Shown piece by piece: positions 33,625-44,200 of a stretch of 64,000 bases of DNA. The number at the start of each line of letters is the position of its first letter. The stretch's first letter is position 1. The notes beneath the pieces are model-generated. The model ran no database searches. It saw only the letters and a program-made list of their open reading frames with translations, and was not told the DNA's origin. The translations under genes were made by a program, and so were the position numbers. This stretch comes from Enterobacter kobei (lineage in GTDB: Bacteria; Pseudomonadota; Gammaproteobacteria; Enterobacterales; Enterobacteriaceae): contig NZ_AP024590.1 of the NCBI RefSeq assembly GCF_018323985.1, positions 930,001 through 994,000 of the forward strand. The letters run 5' to 3'.

Positions 33625-34178
33625 CTACCCGCGGCTTTACCCTGCTGGAAGTGCTGATCGCCATGGCCATCGGCAGCGTGCTGTTACTTTGCGCGGCACG
33701 CTTCCTGCCGGGGCTACAGATGGCGATGCTCCGGCAGACCCGCCAGCAGGCGCTGGAGGATGATGTCTGGCAGCGGCTCTATACCGTGGCGAAGCACGTG
33801 CAGCGGGCCGGATACTGCCGGGGCGTATGCAATGGCCAACCGCTGATAATAAACCCGCAGGCATCCTGCATCATTGTGCAGTGGGACGGCAACAGTAACG
33901 GCGTCTGGGATAGCGCCCCCGCCAAAGAGGCGGATCAGATGGGCTTTCGGCTTCAGGATGGCGCGCTGGAATCCCGGCGCGGGGCGGCAACTTGCCAGGA
34001 TAAAGGCTGGGATAAAATGACCGAGCCAGACGCGATGGTGGTGGAGCAGTTTAGCGTGACCTGGCAGCGGCATAATGGCTATCACAGCGAGGTGACCATC
34101 GCGCTTGAAGCCAGCGTGGCCGGCCATCCCGACGAGCGCGTTACCGCCCGCCACAGCGTAACGGGTTACAACCTGTGA
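33615..34178 (+). CDS. ppdB: Prepilin-like protein PpdB
   Basis: A 187-residue pseudopilin, likely cut before Phe in 'RGFTLLEVLIAMAIGSVLLL'. The body contains 'VWQRLYTVAKHVQRAGYC' and 'IIVQWDGNSNGVWD' as in E. coli PpdB, and ends 'SVTGYNL'. The start is ATG 33615, which overlaps the last ten bases of ppdA. A longer open frame from 33552 lies inside ppdA and would place extra residues before the leader, so it is rejected. The next gene, ygdB, starts within its stop codon. Confidence 0.92.
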   Translation: MHLTTRGFTLLEVLIAMAIGSVLLLCAARFLPGLQMAMLRQTRQQALEDDVWQRLYTVAKHVQRAGYCRGVCNGQPLIINPQASCIIVQWDGNSNGVWDSAPAKEADQMGFRLQDGALESRRGAATCQDKGWDKMTEPDAMVVEQFSVTWQRHNGYHSEVTIALEASVAGHPDERVTARHSVTGYNL

Positions 34179-34582
34179 ACCGCCAGCGGGGAATGTCGTC
34201 GCTGGCGATGGTGCTGCTGATCATGCTGCTGGGAAGCCTGATGCTGGGCGGATTAAACCAGCGCCAGCATATGCATCACCTGCGGGTTGCCAGTGAAAGC
34301 CGCGGGCTGCGTGCCATGGCGGAGGTGCAATCGGCAATGGAGTGGGGAAGGGTACAGGCCTGGCAGCGCCAGCCTGGGGTGCAGTGTCGGCAGGAGCCTG
34401 ACCACGGCTGGCGCGCCTGTCTGCGGATTTTTAACGATCAACAGCTGTTACTGATCGCCCGCAGCGGCAGTGACACACTGTGGCAACTGGGGACGACAGA
34501 AAACGATCGCGTGGTCTTCTCCCGCCACGGCTGGAGTGATTTTTGCCCGTTAAGTGAGGTGGCGTTATGTCAGCTTCCCTGA
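34175..34582 (+). CDS. ygdB: DUF2509 family protein YgdB (pseudopilin cluster)
   Basis: A 135-residue protein with one N-terminal membrane helix ('SSLAMVLLIMLLGSLMLGGL'), resembling a PilX-like minor pilin without the standard cleavage glutamate. Four cysteines occur in the C-terminal half. It begins at a GTG that overlaps the ppdB stop (GTGA), so translation is coupled. Length equals E. coli YgdB. It probably joins PpdA-C in a fibre-tip complex, which is an inference from family and position. Confidence 0.88.
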   Translation: MNRQRGMSSLAMVLLIMLLGSLMLGGLNQRQHMHHLRVASESRGLRAMAEVQSAMEWGRVQAWQRQPGVQCRQEPDHGWRACLRIFNDQQLLLIARSGSDTLWQLGTTENDRVVFSRHGWSDFCPLSEVALCQLP

Positions 34583-34890
34583 AACGGCAGACGGGAACCA
34601 GCCTGCCGGAAGTCCTGCTGGCGATGCTGCTGCTGGTGATGGTGATCACTGCGCTTGCGGGAACGCATCGTGCTCTGATGACAGGTTTTATGTACGACAG
34701 CCAGTACCGGAATATATGGCGTAATGCCTGGCAGCATATACAGTGGTATCCTGTTATGCCTGCGCCGGGCTGGCAGGTGAAGCGAATGCAGACAAGCACG
34801 GCGGGATGTGTCAGCATCAGCGTTACAATCACCTCTCCCGTGGGTCGGCAGGGTCAGATGTCGCGGCTATATTGCCCAATCAGTCAGTAG
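34567..34890 (+). CDS. ppdC: Prepilin-like protein PpdC
   Basis: A 107-residue prepilin-like protein with leader 'MSASLKRQTGT' and hydrophobic helix 'SLPEVLLAMLLLVMVITALA', including the expected glutamate. It overlaps ygdB by 16 bases. Sequence after the helix is poorly conserved, as usual for this family, but length matches E. coli. It is the last of four pseudopilin genes and lies 12 bases before recC, so transcription may run on into the recombination genes. Confidence 0.9.
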   Translation: MSASLKRQTGTSLPEVLLAMLLLVMVITALAGTHRALMTGFMYDSQYRNIWRNAWQHIQWYPVMPAPGWQVKRMQTSTAGCVSISVTITSPVGRQGQMSRLYCPISQ

Positions 34891-34902
34891 TCAGGAGCAT
34901 GT

Positions 34903-37900
34903 ATGTTAAGGGTTTATCACTCCAATCGCCTGGATGTGCTGGAAGCATTGATGGAGTTTATTGTTGAGCGCGAACGCCTCGACGATCCCTTTGAAGCGGA
35001 AATGGTGCTGGTGCAAAGTACTGGCATGGCGCAATGGCTTCAGATGACGCTGTCGCAAAAGTTTGGCATTGCCGCCAACATCGACTTCCCGCTGCCCGCG
35101 AGTTTTATCTGGGACATGTTCGTGCGCGTTCTGCCCGACATTCCCAAAGAGAGCGCTTTCAATAAACAGAGCATGAGCTGGAAGTTAATGGCGCTGCTGC
35201 CCGGTATGCTGGAGCAGGATGCCTTCGCCATGCTCGGCAACTACCTGCACGACGATGACGACAAGCGCAAACTCTTCCAGCTCGCCTCGCGCATTGCGGA
35301 TCTCTACGATCAGTACCTGGTCTATCGCCCGGAGTGGCTGACCCGCTGGGAAGCCGGTGAGTTGGTTGACGGGCTGGGCGAGGCACAACTCTGGCAGGCA
35401 CCGCTGTGGCGGATGCTGGTGGAACATACCGCAGCACTTGGACAACCTCACTGGCACCGTGCCAATCTCTATCAGCGTTTTATCGAGACGCTGGAAAAGG
35501 CAGATACGCCGCCGCCTGGGCTGCCATCCCGCGTTTTTATCTGCGGCATCTCGGCGTTGCCGCCAGTCTATTTACAGGCGTTACAAGCGCTGGGCAAGCA
35601 CGTCGATGTGCATCTGCTGTTCACCAACCCGTGTCGTTACTACTGGGGTGATATTAAAGATCCGGCGTTTCTGGCGAAGCTTATTACCCGCCGTCGCAAA
35701 CACCACCGTGAAGCGCTGGAAACACCACTGTTCCAGGAAGGGCTTGAGGTGCAAAGCCTGTTTAACGATGAGGGCGAGCAGGACGTAGGCAATCCGCTGC
35801 TGGCCTCCTGGGGTAAGCTGGGACGAGACTATATCTATCTGCTGGCCGGGCTGGATCGCTATGACGAACTGGACGCCTTTGTGGACGTCACGCCGGGCAC
35901 GCTGCTCAATAATTTGCAGTCAGACATTCTGGAGCTGAAAAACAGCGTTGTGGCAGGGGTGACCGCCGAGGAGTATGCGCACAGCGACGGGAAACGGCTG
36001 CTCGATCCCGCGGATCGCAGCGTTACGGTGCACGTCTGCCACAGCCCACAGCGTGAAGTGGAAGTGTTGCACGACCGCCTGCTGGCCATGTTGCAGGACG
36101 ATCCGGAACTATCGCCGCGCGACATCATCGTGATGGTCTCAGATATCGACAGTTACAGCCCGTTTATTCAGGCGGTTTTCGGTAGCGCCAGCGGGCCGCG
36201 TTTTATTCCCTATGCCATTTCCGACCGCCGCGCCGGGCAGGCGCATCCGGCGCTACAGGCGTTTCTTAGTCTGCTGTCGCTGCCGGACAGCCGTTTCCAG
36301 TCAGAAGACGTGCTGGCGTTGCTTGACGTGCCGGTGCTGGCCGCACGCTTTGAGATTGATGAAGAAGGGCTGCGTTACCTGCGCCAGTGGGTCAATGAAT
36401 CGGGCGTACGCTGGGGGATGGACGACGACAACGTACGTGAACTGGAATTGCCGCCTACCGGGCAGCATACCTGGCAGTTCGGCCTGATGCGTATGCTGCT
36501 GGGCTATGCGATGGAGAGTCGCCACGGGGAGTGGCGCTCGGTGCTGCCTTACGATGAATCCAGCGGGCTTATTGCCGAGCTGGTAGGGCATCTGGCCTCA
36601 CTGCTGATGAAGCTCAATCTGTGGCGCAAGGGGCTGTCCCAGGCGCGACCGCTCGCCGAGTGGCTGCCAGTCTGCCGTGACATGCTCAACGACTTTTTCC
36701 TGCCGGATGCCGACACCGAAGCCGCGCTGGCGCTGATTGAACAGCAGTGGCAGGCCATTATCGCCCACGGCGTGGGGGCGGAGTATAACGAGTCGGTGCC
36801 GCTGACCCTACTGCGCGATGAACTGACGCAGCGTCTGAACCAGGAGCGTATCAGCCAGCGTTTCCTGGCGGGACCCGTGAATATCTGTACCCTGATGCCG
36901 ATGCGATCCATTCCCTTTAAGGTGGTCTGTCTGCTGGGCATGAACGACGGCGTGTACCCGCGCACGTTGCCGCCGCTGGGATTTGACCTGATGAGCCAGA
37001 AGCCGATGCGGGGCGATCGTAGCCGCCGGGACGACGACCGCTATCTTTTCCTTGAAGCGCTAATTTCCGCTCAACAAAAACTCTATATCAGCTACATCGG
37101 GCGTTCTATTCAGGATAACAGCGAACGCTTCCCGTCTGTGCTGGTGCAGGAGCTGGTGGATTACATTGCCCAGAGCCACTATTTGCCGGGTGATGCCTCA
37201 CTTACCTGCGATGACAGCGCCGCGCGGGTGATCCAGCATCTGACTCACCTGCACACCCGTATGCCCTTCGATGCGGAAAACTTTGTCAGCGATGAAGTGC
37301 AGAGCTTCGCGCAGGAGTGGCTGCCCGCAGCAAGCCAGCAGGGCGTCGCCCATGAAACCTTTATTCAGCCGCTGCCCGCGCAGCCTCTGGAGACGCTGGC
37401 GTTTGAGCAGTTGCAACGCTTCTGGACGCATCCGGTACGCGCCTTTTTCCAGATGCGCTTGCAGGTAAACTTCCGCCCGGAAGCGAGCGATATCCCCGAT
37501 GCCGAGCCCTTTATTCTTGACGGCCTGAACCGCTATCAGCTTAACCAGACGCTGCTCAATGCACTGGTTGAACAGGAAGACGCGGAAAAGCTATTTCGTC
37601 GCTACCGCGCGGCGGGAGAACTTCCGTACGGGGCATTCGGCGAAATCGTCTGGGAAACGCAGCAACAGGAGATGCAGGCGCTGGCGGATCGCATTAATGA
37701 ATGCCGGCAGCCCAGCGAGAGCAGGGAGATCGATCTGGTGTGCGGCGGCGTACAGCTTACCGGCTGGTTGCAGCATGTGCAGGCCGATGGTCTTCTGCGC
37801 TGGCGCCCTTCATTGCTCAGCGTTTCGCAAGGCCTGCAACTTTGGCTGGAACACCTTGTCTACTGTGCGAGCGGAGGAACAGGTGAAAGCCGTCTGTTTG

Positions 37901-38271
37901 TGCGCAAAGAGGGCGAATGGCGCTTCCCACCGCTTGAGGCGGAGCAGGCGCACCACTATCTGGAGCAGTTAATCGCCGGATATCGTGACGGGATGTCGCA
38001 GCCCTTACTTTTACTACCAGAAAGCGGCGGGGCATGGATAAAAGCCTGTTATGACGCGCAAAATGATGCCATGTTAAAGGACGAAGCGACGCTGGCTAAA
38101 GCGCGCGCGAAGTTTCTTCAGGCTTACGAAGGCAATATGGTGGTACGTGGCGAAGGGGACGATGTCTGGTATCAGCGTCTGTGGCGCACCCTCGAACCGG
38201 AACACTTTGATGCTATCACCGCCCAGGCGGAGCGCTATTTACTGCCGCTCTATCGTTTCAGTCAGTCCTGA
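34903..38271 (+). CDS. recC: Exodeoxyribonuclease V gamma chain RecC
   Basis: This 1122-residue subunit of RecBCD splits the DNA strands with a pin and scans the 3' strand for Chi sites. It has the fold of an inactivated helicase-nuclease, with the text 'ESTGMAQWLQMTLSQKFGIA'-like start ('QSTGMAQWLQM') and 'YPRTLPPLGFDLM' typical of RecC. Length equals E. coli RecC. It starts at an ATG with AGGAG eight bases before it. ptrA, recB and recD follow on the same strand. Confidence 0.97.
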   Translation: MLRVYHSNRLDVLEALMEFIVERERLDDPFEAEMVLVQSTGMAQWLQMTLSQKFGIAANIDFPLPASFIWDMFVRVLPDIPKESAFNKQSMSWKLMALLPGMLEQDAFAMLGNYLHDDDDKRKLFQLASRIADLYDQYLVYRPEWLTRWEAGELVDGLGEAQLWQAPLWRMLVEHTAALGQPHWHRANLYQRFIETLEKADTPPPGLPSRVFICGISALPPVYLQALQALGKHVDVHLLFTNPCRYYWGDIKDPAFLAKLITRRRKHHREALETPLFQEGLEVQSLFNDEGEQDVGNPLLASWGKLGRDYIYLLAGLDRYDELDAFVDVTPGTLLNNLQSDILELKNSVVAGVTAEEYAHSDGKRLLDPADRSVTVHVCHSPQREVEVLHDRLLAMLQDDPELSPRDIIVMVSDIDSYSPFIQAVFGSASGPRFIPYAISDRRAGQAHPALQAFLSLLSLPDSRFQSEDVLALLDVPVLAARFEIDEEGLRYLRQWVNESGVRWGMDDDNVRELELPPTGQHTWQFGLMRMLLGYAMESRHGEWRSVLPYDESSGLIAELVGHLASLLMKLNLWRKGLSQARPLAEWLPVCRDMLNDFFLPDADTEAALALIEQQWQAIIAHGVGAEYNESVPLTLLRDELTQRLNQERISQRFLAGPVNICTLMPMRSIPFKVVCLLGMNDGVYPRTLPPLGFDLMSQKPMRGDRSRRDDDRYLFLEALISAQQKLYISYIGRSIQDNSERFPSVLVQELVDYIAQSHYLPGDASLTCDDSAARVIQHLTHLHTRMPFDAENFVSDEVQSFAQEWLPAASQQGVAHETFIQPLPAQPLETLAFEQLQRFWTHPVRAFFQMRLQVNFRPEASDIPDAEPFILDGLNRYQLNQTLLNALVEQEDAEKLFRRYRAAGELPYGAFGEIVWETQQQEMQALADRINECRQPSESREIDLVCGGVQLTGWLQHVQADGLLRWRPSLLSVSQGLQLWLEHLVYCASGGTGESRLFVRKEGEWRFPPLEAEQAHHYLEQLIAGYRDGMSQPLLLLPESGGAWIKACYDAQNDAMLKDEATLAKARAKFLQAYEGNMVVRGEGDDVWYQRLWRTLEPEHFDAITAQAERYLLPLYRFSQS

Positions 38272-38328
38272 TAAAAAATAAGTCGCTGGCGGGGCCAGTA
38301 CAGCGTTTGTTAATGATGAGGTTTGTGA

Positions 38329-41214
38329 ATGCCGAGCAGCACCTGGTTTAAAGCATTGATCATTTTTGTCGCCCTTTGGGCACCGTTAAGTCAGGCAGAC
38401 ATCGGTTGGCAACCCATTCAGGAAAGCATTCGCAAAAGCGATAAAGATACCCGGCAGTATCAGGCGATCCGCCTCGATAATGGCATGGTTGTGCTGCTGG
38501 TCTCCGATCCTCAGGCGGTGAAATCCCTCTCCGCACTGGTGGTGCCGGTGGGATCCTTACAGGATCCCGACAGCCATCCGGGCCTCGCGCACTATCTTGA
38601 GCATATGACCCTCATGGGGTCGAAAAAATACCCGCAGCCGGACAGCCTCGCCGAGTTTCTGAAGTCGCACGGCGGCAGCCACAACGCCAGTACAGCGCCT
38701 TATCGCACCGCCTTCTATCTGGAAGTGGAAAACAATGCGCTTGAAGGGGCCGTTGACCGCCTCGCTGACGCCATCGCCTCGCCGCTGCTCGACAAGAAAT
38801 ATGCCGAGCGCGAACGTAATGCGGTCAATGCCGAGCTGACGATGGCCCGCGCCCGTGACGGTATGCGCATGGCGCAGGTCAGTGCCGAAACTATTAATCC
38901 GGCCCACCCCGGCGCGCGTTTTTCAGGAGGCAACCTTGAGACGCTGAGCGATAAACCTGGCAGCCCGGTGCATGACGCTTTGCTGGCTTTCCGCGATCAA
39001 TACTACTCTGCTAATCTGATGAAGGCTGTGGTGTACAGCAACCGTCCGCTGCCTGAGCTGGCTAAAATTGCCGCGCAGACTTACGGTCGCGTACCGAACA
39101 AAAACATCACGCCGCCGGAAGTCACGGTGCCAGTGGTAACGGATGCGCAAAAAGGCCTGATCATTCACTATGTGCCCGCCATCCCGCGTAAAGTGCTGCG
39201 TGTAGAGTTTCGCATAGACAACAACACCCCGCAGTTTCGCAGTAAAACCGATGAGCTGGTGACCTATTTAATCGGCAACCGCAGCCCGGGAACGCTCTCC
39301 GACTGGCTGCAACAGCAGGGGCTGGTAGAAGGCATCCGCGCCGATTCCGATCCGGTGGTTAATGGCAACAGCGGTGTGCTGGCGATTTCCGCCACGCTGA
39401 CCGACAAAGGGCTGGCCCATCGCGATCAAGTCGTCGCCGCTATTTTCAGCTACCTGAAACTGCTGCGTGAGCAAGGCGTGGACAAGCGCTATTTCGATGA
39501 GCTGGCGCACGTGCTGGATCTTGATTTTCGCTACCCGTCAATCACCCGTGACATGAGCTATGTCGAGTGGCTGGCCGATACCATGATCCGTGTGCCGGTC
39601 GAACATACGCTGGACGTGGTTAATATTGCCGACCAGTACGATCCCCAGGCGCTGAAAGATCGTCTTGACATGATGACGCCGCAAAACGCCCGCATCTGGT
39701 ATATCAGCCCGGATGAGCCGCATAACAAGACCGCCTATTTTGTGAATGCCCCTTATCAGGTGGATAAAATCAGCGCGCAGACCTTCGCCGACTTGCAGCA
39801 AAAAGCCGTCGCCATCCCGCTGAAACTGCCGGAGCTGAACCCCTATATTCCGGACGATTTCACCCTCATCAAGCCGGGTAAAACCTTTGAGCATCCTGAG
39901 CTTATCGTGGATGAGCCGGCGCTGCGGGTAGTCTATATGCCAAGCCGCTATTTCGCGCAGGAGCCTAAAGCCGATGTCAGCGTGGTGCTGCGCAATCCGC
40001 AGGCGATGGACAGCGCCAGAAATCAGGTGATGTTTGCGCTAAACGACTATCTGGCGGGTATCGCGCTGGATCAGCTCAGCAACCAGGCGGCAGTGGGCGG
40101 CATTAGCTTCTCCACCAACGCCAATAACGGCTTGATGCTCAATGCCAATGGCTATACCCAGCGGCTGCCACAGCTGTTTGAAGCGCTGCTGCAGGGCTAC
40201 TTCAGTTATGAGCCGACCGAAGAGCAGCTGGCGCAGGCAAAATCCTGGTATGCACAGATGATGGATTCGGCAGAAAAAGGCAAAGCCTACGATCAGGCTA
40301 TCCTGCCCGCGCAAATGCTCTCCCAGGTGCCGTATTTTCAGCGGGAAGTGCGCCGCGAGCTGCTGCCCTCCATTACGCTAAAAGACATCCTGACCTACCG
40401 TAATGCGCTGAAAACCAATGCCCGTCCGGAGTTTCTTGTGGTCGGCAACATGGCGGAAGACCAGGCAACAGCGTTAGCGCACGCGGTACAGAAGCAGCTG
40501 GGCACCCAGGGCAACGAATGGTGCCGTAACCGGGATGTGCTGGTGGATAAGAAGCAGTCGGTCATCTTCGAAAAAGCAGGCAGCAGCACCGATTCTGCGC
40601 TGGCCGCGGTGTTTGTACCGCCGGGTTATGATGAGTTCAGCAGTTCAGCCTACAGCGCTATGCTGGGGCAAATCATCCAGCCGTGGTTTTATAATCAGCT
40701 GCGCACCGAGGAGCAACTCGGCTATGCCGTTTTTGCCTTCCCGTTCAGCATCGGGCGGCAGTGGGGCATGGGCTTCCTGTTACAAAGCAGCGACCGTCAG
40801 CCAGCCTGGTTATGGGCGCGTTACAAAGCCTTCTTCCCGACGGCGGAAGCCCGACTGCGGGGGATGAAACCGGAAGAGTTTGCCCAGATCCAGCAGGGCG
40901 TGATCGCGCAAATGGAACAGGCGCCGCAAACGCTGGGCGAAGAAGCCTCGCAGATCAGCAAAGATTTCGATCGCGGTAATATGCGCTTCGATTCACGTGA
41001 TAAAGTAGTGGCCCAGATTAAACTGCTGACGCCGCAAAAGCTGGCGGATTTCTTCCACCAGGCGGTCGTTGAACCCACCGGTATGGCGCTGCTGTCCCAG
41101 GTTTCCGGCAGCCAGAACGGTAAGGCCGAGTACGTGCATCCTGAAGGCTGGAAAGTGTGGGATAACGTCAGCAAGTTGCAGCAAACTATGCCTCTGTTAA
41201 GTGAGAAACAATGA
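38329..41214 (+). CDS. ptrA: Protease III (pitrilysin)
   Basis: A 961-residue periplasmic zinc metalloprotease of the insulinase (M16) family that degrades small proteins and peptides. A 23-residue signal peptide ends 'SQA'. The inverted zinc motif HXXEH is His88-Tyr-Leu-Glu91-His92 in 'LAHYLEHMTLMGS'. The four M16 half-domains fit the length. It lies inside the recC-recB-recD gene group, as in E. coli, although it has no known part in recombination. Its stop overlaps the recB start in an ATGA. Confidence 0.97.
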   Translation: MPSSTWFKALIIFVALWAPLSQADIGWQPIQESIRKSDKDTRQYQAIRLDNGMVVLLVSDPQAVKSLSALVVPVGSLQDPDSHPGLAHYLEHMTLMGSKKYPQPDSLAEFLKSHGGSHNASTAPYRTAFYLEVENNALEGAVDRLADAIASPLLDKKYAERERNAVNAELTMARARDGMRMAQVSAETINPAHPGARFSGGNLETLSDKPGSPVHDALLAFRDQYYSANLMKAVVYSNRPLPELAKIAAQTYGRVPNKNITPPEVTVPVVTDAQKGLIIHYVPAIPRKVLRVEFRIDNNTPQFRSKTDELVTYLIGNRSPGTLSDWLQQQGLVEGIRADSDPVVNGNSGVLAISATLTDKGLAHRDQVVAAIFSYLKLLREQGVDKRYFDELAHVLDLDFRYPSITRDMSYVEWLADTMIRVPVEHTLDVVNIADQYDPQALKDRLDMMTPQNARIWYISPDEPHNKTAYFVNAPYQVDKISAQTFADLQQKAVAIPLKLPELNPYIPDDFTLIKPGKTFEHPELIVDEPALRVVYMPSRYFAQEPKADVSVVLRNPQAMDSARNQVMFALNDYLAGIALDQLSNQAAVGGISFSTNANNGLMLNANGYTQRLPQLFEALLQGYFSYEPTEEQLAQAKSWYAQMMDSAEKGKAYDQAILPAQMLSQVPYFQREVRRELLPSITLKDILTYRNALKTNARPEFLVVGNMAEDQATALAHAVQKQLGTQGNEWCRNRDVLVDKKQSVIFEKAGSSTDSALAAVFVPPGYDEFSSSAYSAMLGQIIQPWFYNQLRTEEQLGYAVFAFPFSIGRQWGMGFLLQSSDRQPAWLWARYKAFFPTAEARLRGMKPEEFAQIQQGVIAQMEQAPQTLGEEASQISKDFDRGNMRFDSRDKVVAQIKLLTPQKLADFFHQAVVEPTGMALLSQVSGSQNGKAEYVHPEGWKVWDNVSKLQQTMPLLSEKQ

Positions 41215-44200
41215 CCGAACCCGCCCAGACTCTTGATCCACTGCGCTTGCCGCTGACAGGCGAGCGCCTGATTGAAGCGTCGGCGGGGACGGGAAAAACC
41301 TTTACCATTGCCGCGCTCTATCTGCGACTGCTGCTGGGTCTCGGTGGCCCGGCGGCCTTTCCGCGACAGTTGAGCGTAGAAGAGCTGCTGGTGGTGACCT
41401 TCACCGAAGCCGCAACGGAAGAGCTACGCGGGCGTATTCGCAGCAATATCCACGAGTTACGCATCGCCTGCCTGCGCGGTTCATCTGATAATCCGCTGTA
41501 TACCAGCCTGCTTAACGAAATCCCCGACCGGCAACAGGCCGCCAGCTGGCTGCTGCTGGCGGAACGTCAAATGGACGAAGCAGCCGTGTTTACCATTCAC
41601 GGCTTCTGCCAGCGCATGCTGAGCCTCAACGCCTTTGAATCCGGCATGTTGTTTGAACAGCAGCTTATCGAAGATGAATCCCTGCTGCGCGCCCAGGCGT
41701 GCGCGGATTTCTGGCGTCGCCACTGTTATCCGCTGCCACGGGATATCGCCCAGGTGATCCACGCCACCTGGCAGGGGCCGCTGGATCTGCTGAAATCCAT
41801 CAACCGCTATTTGCAGGGGGAAGCGCCGGTGATCAAATCACCGCCGCCGGAAAATGAAACCCTGGCGGAGCGGCATCAGCAGATCATCAGGCAAATTAAC
41901 GATATGAAAGCCCGCTGGCTGGCAGCCTGCGGTGAAATTGACGCAGTGATCGAGCCGTCCGGTATCGACCGGCGTAAATTCAACCGCGGCAACCAGGGGA
42001 AGTGGATCGAGAAGATCACCGCCTGGGCGCAGGAAGAGACGCGCAGCTATCTGCTGCCGGACGCGCTGGAAAAATTCTCGCAATCGTTTCTGTCCTCGCG
42101 CACCAAACCCGATGGCGTGGTGCCGGAGCACCCGCTGTTTGTCGCCATTGAAACCTTCCTGGCGCACCCGCTGACCTTAAGCGATCTGGTGCTGGTGAAG
42201 GCGATGAAAGAGATCCGCGAAGCTGTGGTGCGGGAAAAACGCCGTCGTGGCGTGCTGGGCTTTGATGACATGCTGAGCCGTCTCGACAGTGCCCTGCACA
42301 GTGATAACGGCGACGCGCTGGCCGCGGCGATCCGTCAGCGTTTTCCGGTGGCGATGATCGACGAATTTCAGGATACCGATCCGCAGCAGTACCGTATTTT
42401 CCGCCGAATCTGGCGGCAACAGCCCGACACCGCGCTGCTGCTGATTGGCGATCCTAAACAGGCAATCTACGCGTTTCGCGGCGCTGATATTTTTACCTAC
42501 ATGAAAGCCCGTAGCGAAGTCAGCGCTCACTACACGCTGGACACCAACTGGCGCTCCGCACCTGGCATGGTGGCAAGCGTTAACACGCTGTTTAGCCGCA
42601 TGGATAACGCCTTTATGTTCCGCGAAATCCCCTTCCAGCCGGTGAAATCCGCGCCGAAAAACAGCGCGCTGCGCTTTGAGTTTGACGGCCAGATGCAGCC
42701 TGCCATGAGCCTGTGGCTGATGGACGGCGATGGCGTTAGCGTCGGGGATTACCAGACCTTTATGGCGCAGCACTGCGCCGCTCAAATCCGCGACTGGCTG
42801 ATCGCCGGTCAGCAGGGTAGTGCCGTGTTGCACGATGGTAACGTCAGCCGCGCGGTGAAAGCCTCGGATATCACTGTACTGGTGCGCAGTCGCCACGAAG
42901 CGGCATTAATCCGGGATGCGCTGACATTGCTGGCCATCCCCTCGGTCTATCTCTCTAACCGCGACAGCGTATTTGAAACGCCCGAAGCGCAGGAGTTGCT
43001 CTGGCTGTTACAGGCCGTGCTGGCACCGGAACGGGAAAGCACGCTGCGCAGCGCCCTCGCCACCTCCATGCTGGGTCTCAACGCGCAGCACATCGAAGCG
43101 CTTAATCTTGACGAGCAGGCGTGGGATGAGGTGGTGGAAGAGTTCGATGGTTATCGCCAGCTGTGGCAAAAACGCGGCGTGATGCCGATGCTGCGGGCGC
43201 TGATGAAGCATCGCAACATTGCGGAAAACCTGCTGGCGACGTCTGGCGGCGAGCGTCGACTGACCGATATTCTGCACATCAGCGAACTGTTGCAGGAAGC
43301 AGGTGCACATGCCGAGAGCGAACATGCGCTGGTGCGCTGGCTGGCGCAGCATATCGCCGAGCCGGACAGCAATGCCTCCAGCCAGCAGTTGCGGCTGGAA
43401 AGCGACAAACATCTGGTGAAAATTGTCACCATTCACAAATCTAAAGGCCTGGAATATCCGCTGGTCTGGCTGCCGTTTATCGCCAACTATCGCGCGCAGG
43501 ATCAGGCTTTTTATCATGACCGCACGTCCTTTGAGGCGGTGCTCGATCTGAGCGATGCCGAGGAGAGCGTGGCGCTCGCGGAAGCTGAACGTCTGGCGGA
43601 AGATTTACGTCTGCTGTACGTAGCGCTGACGCGATCGGTATGGCATTGCAGTCTGGGGATCGCGCCGTTGTTCCGTCGGCGTGGCGAGAAAGCGGGCGAC
43701 AGCGACTTCCATCACAGCGCCTGTGGTCGTCTGATCCAGCAGGGCGAGCCGCGGGATGCCGCCGGGCTACGGGCCTGCCTGCAAAGCCTTGAGAGTGACA
43801 ACATTGCGCTGCACATTCCCGGCGTGCCGGATAACCGCCGCTGGCAATTTAATACGGACGCGCCGCCGTCCCTGCGCGCACGGGATATCGAACGTCTGGT
43901 GCGTGATGACTGGCGCGTCACCAGCTATTCCGGCCTGCAACAGCGCGGGCACAGCATGGCGCAGGATCTGTTGCCGCGTTTCGATCTTGATGCCGCCGGT
44001 GAGCGTGATGCCCAGGAAACCCCGGCGCTGACGCCGCATCAGTTTCCACGTGGCGCATCGCCCGGCACCTTCCTGCACAGCCTGTTTGAAGATCTTGATT
44101 TCACCCAGCCGGTGGCCCCTGAATGGGTCGCCGAAAAGCTGGAGTTGGGCGGCTTCGACGAGCACTGGCAGCCAGTATTAAGCGAATGGATCAATGCCGT